From positions 3,410,001 to 3,474,000 of the forward strand of contig NZ_CP085135.1 in NCBI RefSeq assembly GCF_020616515.1: a DNA stretch of 64,000 nt. The letters run 5' to 3'. The stretch's first letter is position 1, and the number at the start of each line of letters is the position of its first letter. The notes beneath the pieces were generated by a model. It was not told where the DNA came from. It made no database searches and worked only from the letters and a program-made list of their open reading frames with translations. Made by a program: the position numbers and the translations under genes. The DNA comes from Mesorhizobium sp. PAMC28654 (GTDB taxonomy: Bacteria > Pseudomonadota > Alphaproteobacteria > Rhizobiales > Rhizobiaceae). This document shows positions 9,573 to 17,789 of the stretch, piece after piece.

Positions 9573-10490
9573 ATGCCGCTTGCGATGAACCGTGAGGTCT
9601 TCATTACCTGTGCCGTGACCGGGTCCGGCGGCTCGCAGGACCGCAGCCCGCATGTGCCTCGCTCCCCCAAGCAGATCGCCGATTCGGCCATCGATGCGGC
9701 CAAGGCCGGTGCCGCGATCGTTCACTGCCATGTCCGTGACCCCGAAACCGGCAAGCCCAGGCGCGACGTGCATCTCTACCGTGAGGTGACCGAGCGCATC
9801 CGCGAGGCGAATGTCGATGTCGTGCTCAACCTGACCGCGGGCATGGGTGGCGACATGGTGTTCGGCTCGCCGGAAGCGCCGCTGCCGCTCAATGAAAAAG
9901 GCACGGACATGGGCGGCGCCACCAACCGCATGGAACATGTGCGACAGTGCCTGCCGGAGATCTGCACGCTGGATTGCGGCACCATGAATTTCGCCGAGGC
10001 CGACTACGTCATGACCAACACGCCAGGCATGCTGCGCGCCATGGGCGGCATGATGACGGCGCTGGGCGTCAAGCCGGAGATCGAGGCCTTCGACACCGGC
10101 CATCTGTGGTTCGCCAAGCAGCTGGTCGAGGAAAAGGTGCTCAATCCCGACGCGCTGGTGCAGCTCTGCATGGGCGTGCCGTGGGGTGCGCCTGACGACC
10201 TCAACACCTTCATGGCCATGGTCAACAATGTGCCGTCGACCTGGAACTGGTCGGCCTTCGCCATCGGCCGCAACCAGATGGCCTATGCCGCGGCAGCTGT
10301 GCTGGCCGGTGGCAATGTCCGCGTCGGCCTCGAGGACAATCTCTGGCTCGACAAGGGCGTGCTCGCCACCAATGCTCAGCTGGTCGAGCGGGCGGCAAAT
10401 ATCGTCACCAATATGGGCGCCAGGGTCATCGGCCCGGAGGAAGTGCGCAAGAAGCTCAATCTGACCAAGCGAGCACCGATAGCTGCATAA
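9573..10490 (+). CDS. Beta-keto acid cleavage enzyme (BKACE, DUF849), probably for 3-dehydrocarnitine
   Basis: 305 residues from ATG 9573, which follows a GGGAGGAG site. BKACE enzymes are zinc-dependent TIM barrels that condense a beta-keto acid with acetyl-CoA and split it into a new CoA ester plus acetoacetate. Motifs include IVHCHVRDPETGKP with the paired zinc histidines, the NLTAGMGG strand, LDCGTMNF and EAFDTGHLW. In carnitine pathways the enzyme turns 3-dehydrocarnitine into betainyl-CoA (CdhC role). That substrate is inferred from the carnitine-type dehydrogenase two genes downstream and the CdhR-like regulator upstream. It is first gene of a six-gene operon. Confidence 0.88.
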   Translation: MPLAMNREVFITCAVTGSGGSQDRSPHVPRSPKQIADSAIDAAKAGAAIVHCHVRDPETGKPRRDVHLYREVTERIREANVDVVLNLTAGMGGDMVFGSPEAPLPLNEKGTDMGGATNRMEHVRQCLPEICTLDCGTMNFAEADYVMTNTPGMLRAMGGMMTALGVKPEIEAFDTGHLWFAKQLVEEKVLNPDALVQLCMGVPWGAPDDLNTFMAMVNNVPSTWNWSAFAIGRNQMAYAAAAVLAGGNVRVGLEDNLWLDKGVLATNAQLVERAANIVTNMGARVIGPEEVRKKLNLTKRAPIAA

Positions 10491-10514
10491 TAGCTCAAGC
10501 GCTGGGAGGCAGGC

Positions 10515-11144
10515 ATGACAACCGTCAAGTTCACCGCGATGAAGGATGGCGACAGGAACGATTACGAGTTCCTGACCGCGCATGAAATCGACTATGCGGC
10601 CAAGACCGGCGAGCGGCTGCTCGATGCGCTGGTGCAGCTCGACGAGGGCCTGTCCGGCTACAAGATCACGCGGCTCGGCCATTCGCTGCAGGCGGCGACG
10701 CGCGCCTGGCGCGATGGTGCCGACACCGACTGGATCGCCTGCGCGGTGTTGCACGATATCGGCGACATCTACGCGCCCTACAATCACGACGAATACGCCG
10801 CTTCGATCCTGAAACCCTTCGTGCGCGAGCAATGCACCTGGGTGGTGGAAAAGCACGGCGACTTCCAGCGGCTCTATTATGCCCATCACCTCGGCGGCAA
10901 CCGCCATGCGCGCGACCGCTTCGCCGGCCATGCTTATTTCAACGATTGCGACCAATTCTGCGAACGCTGGGACCAGTCGAGCTTCGACCCCGACTATGAG
11001 ACGCTGCCGATCGAGTTCTTCCGGCCTTTCGTGCTCGAAGTCTTTGCCCGCAAGGCCTACGACCCCTCGGTGATCCGCGCTGGCGAGCGTGTGCCCCTCA
11101 TCGACACCCAAACAGCCAAGACAAGAACCGGAGCCTCAGCATGA
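10515..11144 (+). CDS. HD-domain protein with PhnZ/TmpB/MIOX-type diiron ligand pattern
   Basis: 209 residues. It is not an ordinary HD phosphohydrolase. It shows RLGHSLQAATRA (His56), a 24-residue step to LHDIG (His80, Asp81), NHDEYAA (His91), VEKHGDF (His114) and CERWDQ (Asp153). This is the six-ligand set H-HD-H-H-D of the mixed-valent diiron oxygenases PhnZ, TmpB and myo-inositol oxygenase, with PhnZ-like spacing except a shorter loop between Asp81 and His91. Those enzymes oxidise and cleave C-H/C-C/C-P bonds, and TmpB acts on a trimethylammonium compound. Here it lies between BKACE and a carnitine-type dehydrogenase (24 bp after BKACE; the dehydrogenase start overlaps its stop). Oxidation of a trimethylammonium metabolite is inferred; the substrate is unknown. 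Confidence 0.75.
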   Translation: MTTVKFTAMKDGDRNDYEFLTAHEIDYAAKTGERLLDALVQLDEGLSGYKITRLGHSLQAATRAWRDGADTDWIACAVLHDIGDIYAPYNHDEYAASILKPFVREQCTWVVEKHGDFQRLYYAHHLGGNRHARDRFAGHAYFNDCDQFCERWDQSSFDPDYETLPIEFFRPFVLEVFARKAYDPSVIRAGERVPLIDTQTAKTRTGASA

Positions 11145-12244
11145 GCATCATCAACAAGGCGGCCGCCATCGGCGGCGGTGTCATCGGCGCCGGCTGGGTG
11201 GCGCGCCTGCTCTTGAACGGCATCGACGTGTCGATCTTCGATCCCGATCCTGAGGCATCGCGCAAGGTCTCGGAAGTGATGAAGGGTGCGCGCCGCGCCT
11301 ATAAGCAGATGGTGCCCGGCGGCCTGCCCAAGGAAGGCAAGCTGACCTTCGCCAAGACCATCGCCGAGGCGGTTGCCGATGCCGACTTCATCCAGGAAAG
11401 CGTGCCGGAACGGCTCGACCTCAAGCACAAGGTGCTGGCCGAGATCGACGCCCATGCGCCGGCCAACGCCATCGTCGGCTCGTCGACGTCCGGCATCAAG
11501 CCGACCGACATGCAGGTGGCGATGAAGAACCACCCGGAGCGGCTGGTCGTCGGCCACCCGTTCAACCCGGTCTACCTGCTGCCGCTGGTCGAGATCGTCG
11601 GCGGCGAGCAGACCTTTCCCGAGGCGATCGAGGTCGCCAAGGAGATATATGCTTCGATCGGCATGAAGCCTGTCGTCATCCGCAAGGAGATCGAGGCCTT
11701 CGTCGGCGACCGCTTGCTGGAGGCTGCATGGCGCGAGGCGCTGTGGCTGATCAAGGACGGCATCTGCACGGTCGAGGAACTCGACGACATCATGCGCTAT
11801 GGCTTTGGCCTGCGCTGGGCGCAGATGGGCATGTTCCAGGTCTATCGCGTCGCCGGCGGCGAGGCGGGAATGCGCCACTTCATGGCGCAGTTCGGGCCCT
11901 GCCTGAAATGGCCATGGACCAAGCTGATGGATGTGCCGGAGTTCAATGACGAGTTGGTCGACCTGATCGCCACCCAGTCGGACGACCAGGCGCATGGCCT
12001 GTCGATCCGCGAGCTGGAAAAAATCCGCGACGACAATCTGGTCGCGATCATGGATGCGCTGTCGAAGCAGAACAAGGGCAAGGGCTGGGGCGCCGGCGCC
12101 CTTCACAAGGACTATACCAAGCAGCTCGCCAAGCTGGCGGCGAAGAAGCCGGCGGCCTCCAAGGCGGCCGAGAAGGCCAAGGCGAGCAAGCCGGTGAAGA
12201 AGGCCGAAAAGCCGAACAAGAAGAGCAGCAAGAAGAAAGGCTGA
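11141..12244 (+). CDS. L-carnitine dehydrogenase-like 3-hydroxyacyl-CoA dehydrogenase family protein
   Basis: 367 residues. The NAD-binding Rossmann motif is IGGGVIGAGWVARL; catalytic-domain markers include SSTSGIKPTD and the HPFNPVYLLPLVEIVGG block containing the active-site His. The C-terminal domain contains ALWLIKDGICTVEELDDI. The family oxidises L-carnitine to 3-dehydrocarnitine, feeding BKACE. Some rhizobial versions carry a fused thioesterase domain; none is seen here. Instead the last roughly 45 residues are a Lys/Ala/Pro-rich tail (for example KKAEKPNKKSSKKKG) of unknown role. The start overlaps the HD gene stop (ATGA-type overlap), showing translational coupling. Confidence 0.85.
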   Translation: MSIINKAAAIGGGVIGAGWVARLLLNGIDVSIFDPDPEASRKVSEVMKGARRAYKQMVPGGLPKEGKLTFAKTIAEAVADADFIQESVPERLDLKHKVLAEIDAHAPANAIVGSSTSGIKPTDMQVAMKNHPERLVVGHPFNPVYLLPLVEIVGGEQTFPEAIEVAKEIYASIGMKPVVIRKEIEAFVGDRLLEAAWREALWLIKDGICTVEELDDIMRYGFGLRWAQMGMFQVYRVAGGEAGMRHFMAQFGPCLKWPWTKLMDVPEFNDELVDLIATQSDDQAHGLSIRELEKIRDDNLVAIMDALSKQNKGKGWGAGALHKDYTKQLAKLAAKKPAASKAAEKAKASKPVKKAEKPNKKSSKKKG

Positions 12245-12248
12245 GACC

Positions 12249-13412
12249 ATGGATTTCGGTCTTTCGGACGAACAGAAACTTATCGTCGAGACGACGCGGG
12301 CGTTCGTCGAGAATGAGCTTTATCCGCATGAGCGCGAAGTGGAGCGCACCGGCGTGCTGCGCCGTGACCTGATCGAGGAGATCAAGGTCAAGGCTATCGA
12401 AGCCGGGCTCTACGCCGCCAACATGCCGGCGGATGTCGGCGGTGCGGGCCTGGATACAGTGACCTGGCTGCTCTACGAAAAGGAACTCGGCCGCGCCAAT
12501 TACGCGCTGCACTGGACCTGCGTGGCGCGCCCCTCCAACATCCTTTTGGCCGGCACGCCGGAGCAGCGCGAAAAGTATCTGTTCCCCTGCATCCGCGGCG
12601 AGAAGTGGGACTGCCTGGCGATGACCGAGCCGGGCGCCGGCTCCGACCTGCGCGGCATGAAGGCGAGCGCCGTGCAGGATGGCGACGACTGGGTGCTGAA
12701 CGGCACCAAGCACTTTATCTCCCACGCCGATCTCGCCGACTTCGCCATTGTCTTCATGGCCTCGGGAGAGGAAGAGTCCGCGCGTGGAAAACGCAAGAAG
12801 ATCACTGCTTTCTTCGTCGACAAGGGTACCAAGGGTTTTACGGTGCGCGACGGCTACCGCAACGTCTCGCATCGCGGCTACACCAACGCCATCCTCGAAT
12901 TCGATGATTGCCGGCTGCCCGCGAGCCAGGTCCTCGGCGAAGTCCACAAGGGTTTCGATGTCGCCAATTCCTGGCTCGGCGCCACGCGCCTGCAGGTCGG
13001 CGCCACCTGTCTCGGCCGTGCCGAACGGGCGCTCGGCCATGCGGTCGAATACGCCTCGCAGCGCCAGCAGTTCGGCCAGCAGATCGGCAAGTTCCAGGGC
13101 GTGTCGTTTAAGCTTGCCGACATGGCGACCGAACTCAAGGCCGCCGACCTGATGGTGTTCGAAGCCGGCTGGAAGTACGATCAGGGCACCGTCACCGATC
13201 AGGACATGGCCATGGCCAAGCTGAAGGCCACCGAAATGCTCGCTTTTGTCGCCGATGAAGCCATCCAGATCCATGGCGGCATGGGGCTGATGGACGACCT
13301 GCCGCTGGAGCGTATCTGGCGCGACGCCCGCGTCGAGCGCATCTGGGAAGGCACGTCGGAAATCCAGCGCCACATCATTTCGCGGTCGCTGCTGCGCCCG
13401 TTTGGAGCCTGA
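12249..13412 (+). CDS. Acyl-CoA dehydrogenase (CaiA-like; possible gamma-butyrobetainyl-CoA dehydrogenase)
   Basis: 387 residues, standard for the flavin acyl-CoA dehydrogenases. FAD/substrate motifs include AMTEPGAGSDLRG and the KHFISHAD segment. Also present are QQFGQQIGKFQGV, the IQIHGGMGLMDDLPLERIWRDAR block and the C-terminal IWEGTSEIQRHIISR. The catalytic base of this family cannot be assigned with certainty without alignment. It oxidises an acyl-CoA to the 2-enoyl-CoA. In this operon, next to a synthetase and a hydratase, gamma-butyrobetainyl-CoA to crotonobetainyl-CoA is the most reasonable reaction (inferred). It starts 5 bp after the dehydrogenase gene. Confidence 0.88.
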   Translation: MDFGLSDEQKLIVETTRAFVENELYPHEREVERTGVLRRDLIEEIKVKAIEAGLYAANMPADVGGAGLDTVTWLLYEKELGRANYALHWTCVARPSNILLAGTPEQREKYLFPCIRGEKWDCLAMTEPGAGSDLRGMKASAVQDGDDWVLNGTKHFISHADLADFAIVFMASGEEESARGKRKKITAFFVDKGTKGFTVRDGYRNVSHRGYTNAILEFDDCRLPASQVLGEVHKGFDVANSWLGATRLQVGATCLGRAERALGHAVEYASQRQQFGQQIGKFQGVSFKLADMATELKAADLMVFEAGWKYDQGTVTDQDMAMAKLKATEMLAFVADEAIQIHGGMGLMDDLPLERIWRDARVERIWEGTSEIQRHIISRSLLRPFGA

Positions 13413-13415
13413 TCC

Positions 13416-15494
13416 ATGCATAAACTTGAGCGTCTCCTGCGGCCAAAATCGATCGCCGTGTTCGGCGGCGTGCAGGCCGCCGCGGTCGTTGCGCAATCGA
13501 TCAAGATGGGCTTTGCCGGCGAAATCTGGCCGGTGCATCCGACCAAGGACGAAGTTGCCGGCCGCAAGGCCTATCGTTCGGTGGCCGATTTGCCCGGCGC
13601 GCCGGATGCCGCCTTCGTCGGCGTCAACCGGCATCTGACCATCGAGGTGATCAAGGCGCTGGCCGAACGCGGCGCCGGCGGTGCCGTCTGCTTTGCCGCC
13701 GGCTTCCTCGAAACCGAGGCCTATGACGATGACGGCGAGCGGCTGCAGGCGGAACTGGTCGCCGCCGCCGGCCAGATGCCGATCATCGGGCCGAACTGCT
13801 ATGGCCTGATCAACTATGCCGACGGCGCGCTTTTGTGGCCGGACCAGCATGGCGGCATCAGGCTGGACGAGGGCGGCAAGGGCGTCGCCATCATCACCCA
13901 GTCCTCCAACATCGCCATCAACATGACGATGCAGAAGCGCGGCCTGCCGATCGCCTTTCTGATGACCGCCGGCAACCAGGCGCAGACCGGCCTGTCCGAA
14001 ATGGCGCTCGGCCTGATAGAGGATGACCGGGTGACATCGCTCGGCCTGCACATCGAGGCCTTCGATTCGGTAGCCGGCTTCGAAAGGCTGGCTGCCCGGG
14101 CCCGGGAACTGAAGAAGCCGATCATCGCCATGAAGGTCGGGCGCTCCGAACAGGCGCGGCAGGCGACCGTTTCCCATACCGCTTCGCTTGCCGGGTCCGA
14201 TGCCGCTTCCGGCGCCTTCCTGAAGCGGCTCGGTATCGCGCGCGTCGATTCCATCCCCGCCTTCATCGAGGCGCTGAAGCTGCTGCACATCACCGGACCG
14301 CTGCCCGGCTACAAGCTGTCGTCGATGAGCTGTTCGGGCGGCGAAGCCTCTGTCATGGCCGACAGCGCCGAAGGCCGCTGGGTCAATTTCCCGGTCTTGA
14401 CCGAAACGCACCGCGCGCATGTCAAATCGACGCTTGGACCGCTGGTCGCGGTGGCCAATCCGCTCGACTACCACACCTTCATCTGGAACAACGAGCCGGC
14501 GATGACCGCCACCTTCACCGCCATGGTGTCGGGCGGCTTCGACCTCAACATGCTGGTGCTCGACTTCCCGCGCCCCGACCGCTGCTCGGTCACCGACTGG
14601 TGGGCGACGCTGCGCGCCTTCGAATCGGCGCTGAAGACCAACAAGGCGCACGGCGCGATCGTCTCGTCCCTGCCTGAGAACCTGCCGGAGGAATACACCG
14701 CCGAGTTGATGGCGCGCGGCATGGTGCCGCTGTTCGGCATTTCCGAGGCGATGGATGCCGCGCAGGCGGCGGCCTTTATCGGCTGGGCCTGGCGCGAGCC
14801 GCAGGCACAGCCGATCGACACTTCCGCCTCGGGAGCCGCTGGCGGCGACCATGTCACGCCTGATGAGGCCGAGGCCAAGTCTCGGTTGATCAAGGCCGGG
14901 CTTCAGGTGCCCAAGGGTGAGCGCGCGGGCAATGCGGTCGAGGCGGTGATCTCGTCGATGGCGCTCGGTTTCCCCGTGGCGCTGAAGGCCCTGGGCGTCA
15001 CCCACAAATCCGAGGTCGGCGCTGTCAGGCTCGGCCTCAAGGACGCTGAATCGGTCAGCGCCGCCGCCCATGACCTCCTGCCGCTCGGCACCGGCCTCTA
15101 TGTCGAGCGCATGGTGCGTGACGGCGTCGCCGAACTGATCGTCGGCTTCACCCGTGACCCGATGTTCGGCGCGGTGATGACGCTGGGCACCGGCGGCGTG
15201 CTGGTCGAGCTGCTGCGCGACAGCGTCACGCTGATGTTGCCGGCGACGCGCGACGACATCGATGCGGCGCTGCGCGGCCTGAAACTGTTCCCGCTGCTCG
15301 AAGGTTATCGTGGCCGGCCGAAGGCCGATGTCGCGGCCGCCATCGACGCGATCTCGGGCATTGCCGCCTTCGTGCAGAAGAATGCCGGCGAGATCGAGGA
15401 ACTCGACATCAACCCGCTGATCGTCTGCAGGGAGGGCAAGGGCGCCTGGATCGCCGATGCCCTGCTCGTGCTTGGAGAGAACAAGAATGTCTGA
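13416..15494 (+). CDS. NDP-forming acyl-CoA synthetase (acetate--CoA ligase family)
   Basis: 692 residues, a single-chain enzyme of the succinyl-CoA synthetase superfamily. The order is a CoA-binding domain (LLRPKSIAVFGG at the N-terminus), succinyl-CoA ligase-like domains with ITQSSNIAINM and the SHTASLAGSDAASGAF stretch carrying the phosphorylatable His, then a C-terminal ATP-grasp domain (LGVTHKSEVGAVRLGL; GGVLVELL; EELDINPLIV). It interconverts an acid plus CoA and the acyl-CoA with ATP/ADP. A betaine acid such as gamma-butyrobetaine is the likely substrate from context. The reaction is reversible in the family, so it could also recover energy from betainyl-CoA. Confidence 0.88.
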   Translation: MHKLERLLRPKSIAVFGGVQAAAVVAQSIKMGFAGEIWPVHPTKDEVAGRKAYRSVADLPGAPDAAFVGVNRHLTIEVIKALAERGAGGAVCFAAGFLETEAYDDDGERLQAELVAAAGQMPIIGPNCYGLINYADGALLWPDQHGGIRLDEGGKGVAIITQSSNIAINMTMQKRGLPIAFLMTAGNQAQTGLSEMALGLIEDDRVTSLGLHIEAFDSVAGFERLAARARELKKPIIAMKVGRSEQARQATVSHTASLAGSDAASGAFLKRLGIARVDSIPAFIEALKLLHITGPLPGYKLSSMSCSGGEASVMADSAEGRWVNFPVLTETHRAHVKSTLGPLVAVANPLDYHTFIWNNEPAMTATFTAMVSGGFDLNMLVLDFPRPDRCSVTDWWATLRAFESALKTNKAHGAIVSSLPENLPEEYTAELMARGMVPLFGISEAMDAAQAAAFIGWAWREPQAQPIDTSASGAAGGDHVTPDEAEAKSRLIKAGLQVPKGERAGNAVEAVISSMALGFPVALKALGVTHKSEVGAVRLGLKDAESVSAAAHDLLPLGTGLYVERMVRDGVAELIVGFTRDPMFGAVMTLGTGGVLVELLRDSVTLMLPATRDDIDAALRGLKLFPLLEGYRGRPKADVAAAIDAISGIAAFVQKNAGEIEELDINPLIVCREGKGAWIADALLVLGENKNV

Positions 15495-16269
15495 CGTCAT
15501 TTCGACCCGCCGCGAGGGCACGATCCTCGAGGTCACGCTCGACCGGCCGAAGGCCAATGCCATCGATCTCAAGACCTCGCGACTGTTGGGCGAGACCTTC
15601 AAGGCATTTCGCGACGATCCGAGCTTGCGCGTCGCCATCGTCAAGACCGCCGGCGACAAGTTCTTCTGCGCCGGCTGGGACCTGAAGGCCGCCGCCGGCG
15701 GCGACGCGGTCGACGGCGACTATGGTGTCGGTGGCTTCGCCGGCCTGCAGGAACTGCGCGACCTCAACAAGCCGGTCATTGCCTGCGTCAACGGCATGGC
15801 TGTTGGCGGCGGCTTCGAGTTGGCGCTGTCCTGCGATCTCATCTACGCCTCCGATCACTCGTCCTTCGCGCTGCCCGAAATCCGCGCCGGCACGCTGGCC
15901 GATGCGGCGACGATCAAGCTGCCGAAGCGCATTCCCTATCATGTCGCCATGGACCTCCTGCTCACCGGCCGCTGGATGGATGTCGCCGAGGCGCATCGCT
16001 GGGGCCTGGTCAACGAAGTCCTGCCCAAGGAGAAGCTCGAGGACCGCGTCTGGGAGATCGCCCGGCTGCTGGCCGGCGGCCCGCCGCTGGTGTTTGCCGC
16101 GATCAAGGAAACGGCCCGTGTCGCCGAATCGCTCACCTTCCAGGACGCCATGAACAAGGTGACGCGCCGCCAGTTGCCGACGGTCGACGCGCTGTATGGC
16201 TCCGAAGACAATATGGAAGGTTTTCGAGCTTTCGCGGAAAAGCGTGATCCGGTGTGGAAGGGCAGGTAA
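15487..16269 (+). CDS. Enoyl-CoA hydratase family protein (CaiD-like)
   Basis: 260 residues of the crotonase fold. The start at ATG 15487 overlaps the synthetase stop by 8 bp and has GGAGAG upstream. Family marks are LDRPKANAID, the oxyanion-hole segments KFFCAGWDLK and NGMAVGGGFELALSCDLIYA, LPEIRAGTLADAATIKLPKR with one acid of the active site, and the C-terminal helix region. CaiD adds water to crotonobetainyl-CoA to give carnitinyl-CoA; that assignment is from operon context. It is the last gene of the operon and is followed by a long palindromic repeat. Confidence 0.87.
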   Translation: MSDVISTRREGTILEVTLDRPKANAIDLKTSRLLGETFKAFRDDPSLRVAIVKTAGDKFFCAGWDLKAAAGGDAVDGDYGVGGFAGLQELRDLNKPVIACVNGMAVGGGFELALSCDLIYASDHSSFALPEIRAGTLADAATIKLPKRIPYHVAMDLLLTGRWMDVAEAHRWGLVNEVLPKEKLEDRVWEIARLLAGGPPLVFAAIKETARVAESLTFQDAMNKVTRRQLPTVDALYGSEDNMEGFRAFAEKRDPVWKGR

Positions 16270-16298
16270 TGCCTATCGAGGGAACGATGGCGTCCCGT

Positions 16299-16459
16299 CA
16301 CCCCCCCCCCTCTGCCCTGCCGGGCATCTCCCCCTCAAGGGGGGAGATCGGCAACTCGCACTTCAACGCTCATCCACCAACGTTCGAGATTGGCGAAAGC
16401 CTTCGCGACATCCGATCTCCCCCCTTGAGGGGGAGCTCGCCGGCAGGCCAGAGGGGGGT
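16299..16459. repeat. Long palindromic repeat with inverted ends (type C), copy 2
   Basis: Same structure as the copy at 5493. It begins with an unusually long C run (about 11 C) and ends GGCCAGAGGGGGG. It fills the space between the enoyl-CoA hydratase and hydrolase genes. Confidence 0.8.
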
Positions 16460-16494
16460 ACCCCGGTTCAACATTGGCAGCGCAATCAACTCCC

Positions 16495-17433
16495 ATGACC
16501 GACTACAAAACACTCATCGACGCAGAGACCTGGGCCTTCATCGAGCGCACCAATTCCTATTATCCGCCGGATACGATCGACTACACGGTCGCGCAGCAGC
16601 GGGGTATCTATGATCGCATGTGCCGGGAGTTCTTTGCCGGCTATCCCGAGGGCGTGACGGTCGAAACCTCGGCTATTGCCACGCCCACGCACGACATCCC
16701 GATCCGCATCTATCGAAGCACGCCGGAAGCAGCCGTGACGGTGCTGTATTTCCATGGCGGCGGCTTCATCCTTGGCGGGCTCGACAGCCATGACGACGTC
16801 TGCGCCGAGCTTTGCTCCCGCACCGGCTACACCGTGGTCTCGGTCGACTACCGGTTGGCGCCGGAGCATCTTCATCCAGCCGCGTTCGATGATGTGATGA
16901 GCGCCTTCGAATGGGCGGCATCCACCACCCAATCCTCCATTCTGCTCTGTGGCGACAGCGCCGGCGGCAACCTCGCGGCCGCCGTCAGCCATGCGACACG
17001 CGGCCATCCGCGCAAGCCGATCGGGCAGGTGCTGATCTATCCCGGCCTCGGCGGCGACCGGTCAAAGGGGTCTTATGTCACCCATGCCGAGGCCCCGATG
17101 CTGACCATGCGAGACCTCGAATTCTACAAGCACATCCGGTCCGGTGGACAGGAGCGCATTGGCGACGCGACACTTGCCCCGCTTGCCGACACCGATTTCT
17201 CCAACCTGCCGCCGACGGTGCTGATCACCGCGCAATGCGACCCGCTGTCATCCGACGGCGAGGCCTATCGCGACCGTATCATCGCGGCAGGCGGACAAGC
17301 CACCTGGTTCGAGGAACCGGGCCTGGTGCACGGCTATCTCAGGGCCCGGCACACGGTCGGCCGCGCCCGCGCGAGCTTTACCCGGATCGTCGATGCGACA
17401 GCCGCCCTTGGGCAGGGCTCCTGGCTCTGGTGA
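16495..17433 (+). CDS. Alpha/beta hydrolase of the hormone-sensitive lipase family
   Basis: 312 residues from ATG 16495. The HSL-family oxyanion motif is YFHGGGFILGG, the nucleophile motif GDSAGGN holds the catalytic Ser, AQCDPLSSDGEAY the acidic residue, and LVHGYLRA the histidine. The family hydrolyses short-chain esters in the cytoplasm. A TTG at 16474 would add seven residues but has no better ribosome site. The repeat at 16299 lies directly upstream, so it is probably separate from the carnitine operon. Substrate unknown. Confidence 0.88.
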   Translation: MTDYKTLIDAETWAFIERTNSYYPPDTIDYTVAQQRGIYDRMCREFFAGYPEGVTVETSAIATPTHDIPIRIYRSTPEAAVTVLYFHGGGFILGGLDSHDDVCAELCSRTGYTVVSVDYRLAPEHLHPAAFDDVMSAFEWAASTTQSSILLCGDSAGGNLAAAVSHATRGHPRKPIGQVLIYPGLGGDRSKGSYVTHAEAPMLTMRDLEFYKHIRSGGQERIGDATLAPLADTDFSNLPPTVLITAQCDPLSSDGEAYRDRIIAAGGQATWFEEPGLVHGYLRARHTVGRARASFTRIVDATAALGQGSWLW

Positions 17434-17492
17434 ACGATTTTCCCGTTCGTGACGAGATGACCGCGAACGTGTGATCGACTTCGCCGGGCGCC

Positions 17493-17531
17493 TTGACATC
17501 TGCTTTCTTCATATGCATACTGCATACATAT
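17493..17531 (+). promoter_or_regulatory. Sigma70-like promoter overlapping a 21-bp imperfect palindrome
   Basis: TTGACA at 17493, a 17-bp spacer, then CATACT at 17516. The -10 lies inside a palindrome (17511-17531) of form ATATGCATAC-T-GCATACATAT, in which 8 of 10 pairs match. It resembles the operator-in-promoter layout of GntR- or LacI-type repressors. No convincing gene follows; the short frame from ATG 17556 is unrecognised. Confidence 0.4.
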
Positions 17532-17789
17532 AGAAAAACGGAATCGGATATTGCCATGCAACGCCTTCCGCTGATCACTGCCTTCGTCGAGCCATTCGAC
17601 CTGCTCCGCTGCATCTCGCCGGTTCCGCGTCATCAACAGATACGACGCGTCGAGGGACCGGTGCCGGATCGCCACGAGGTTCACCTACCCAGCATAAGAA
17701 TGCCAAGGTAAGGCCAAGCCTCTGCCGAGGCTGGACGGCATGCCAACGAACATGGTGTCTCGACTACAACAATGCTTCTCTTGCCTGAC

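Noticed and set aside
12048..15659. A very long open frame on the minus strand (about 1,200 codons) opposite the carnitine operon
   Set aside because: It is a shadow of high-GC codon use; the plus-strand genes have clear families and ribosome sites, and the translation shows no domain.
17334..17684. Minus-strand frame beginning MNLVAIRHRSLDASYLL
   Set aside because: Looks protein-like for about 40 residues but has no ribosome site, overlaps the hydrolase gene end and matches nothing I recognise.
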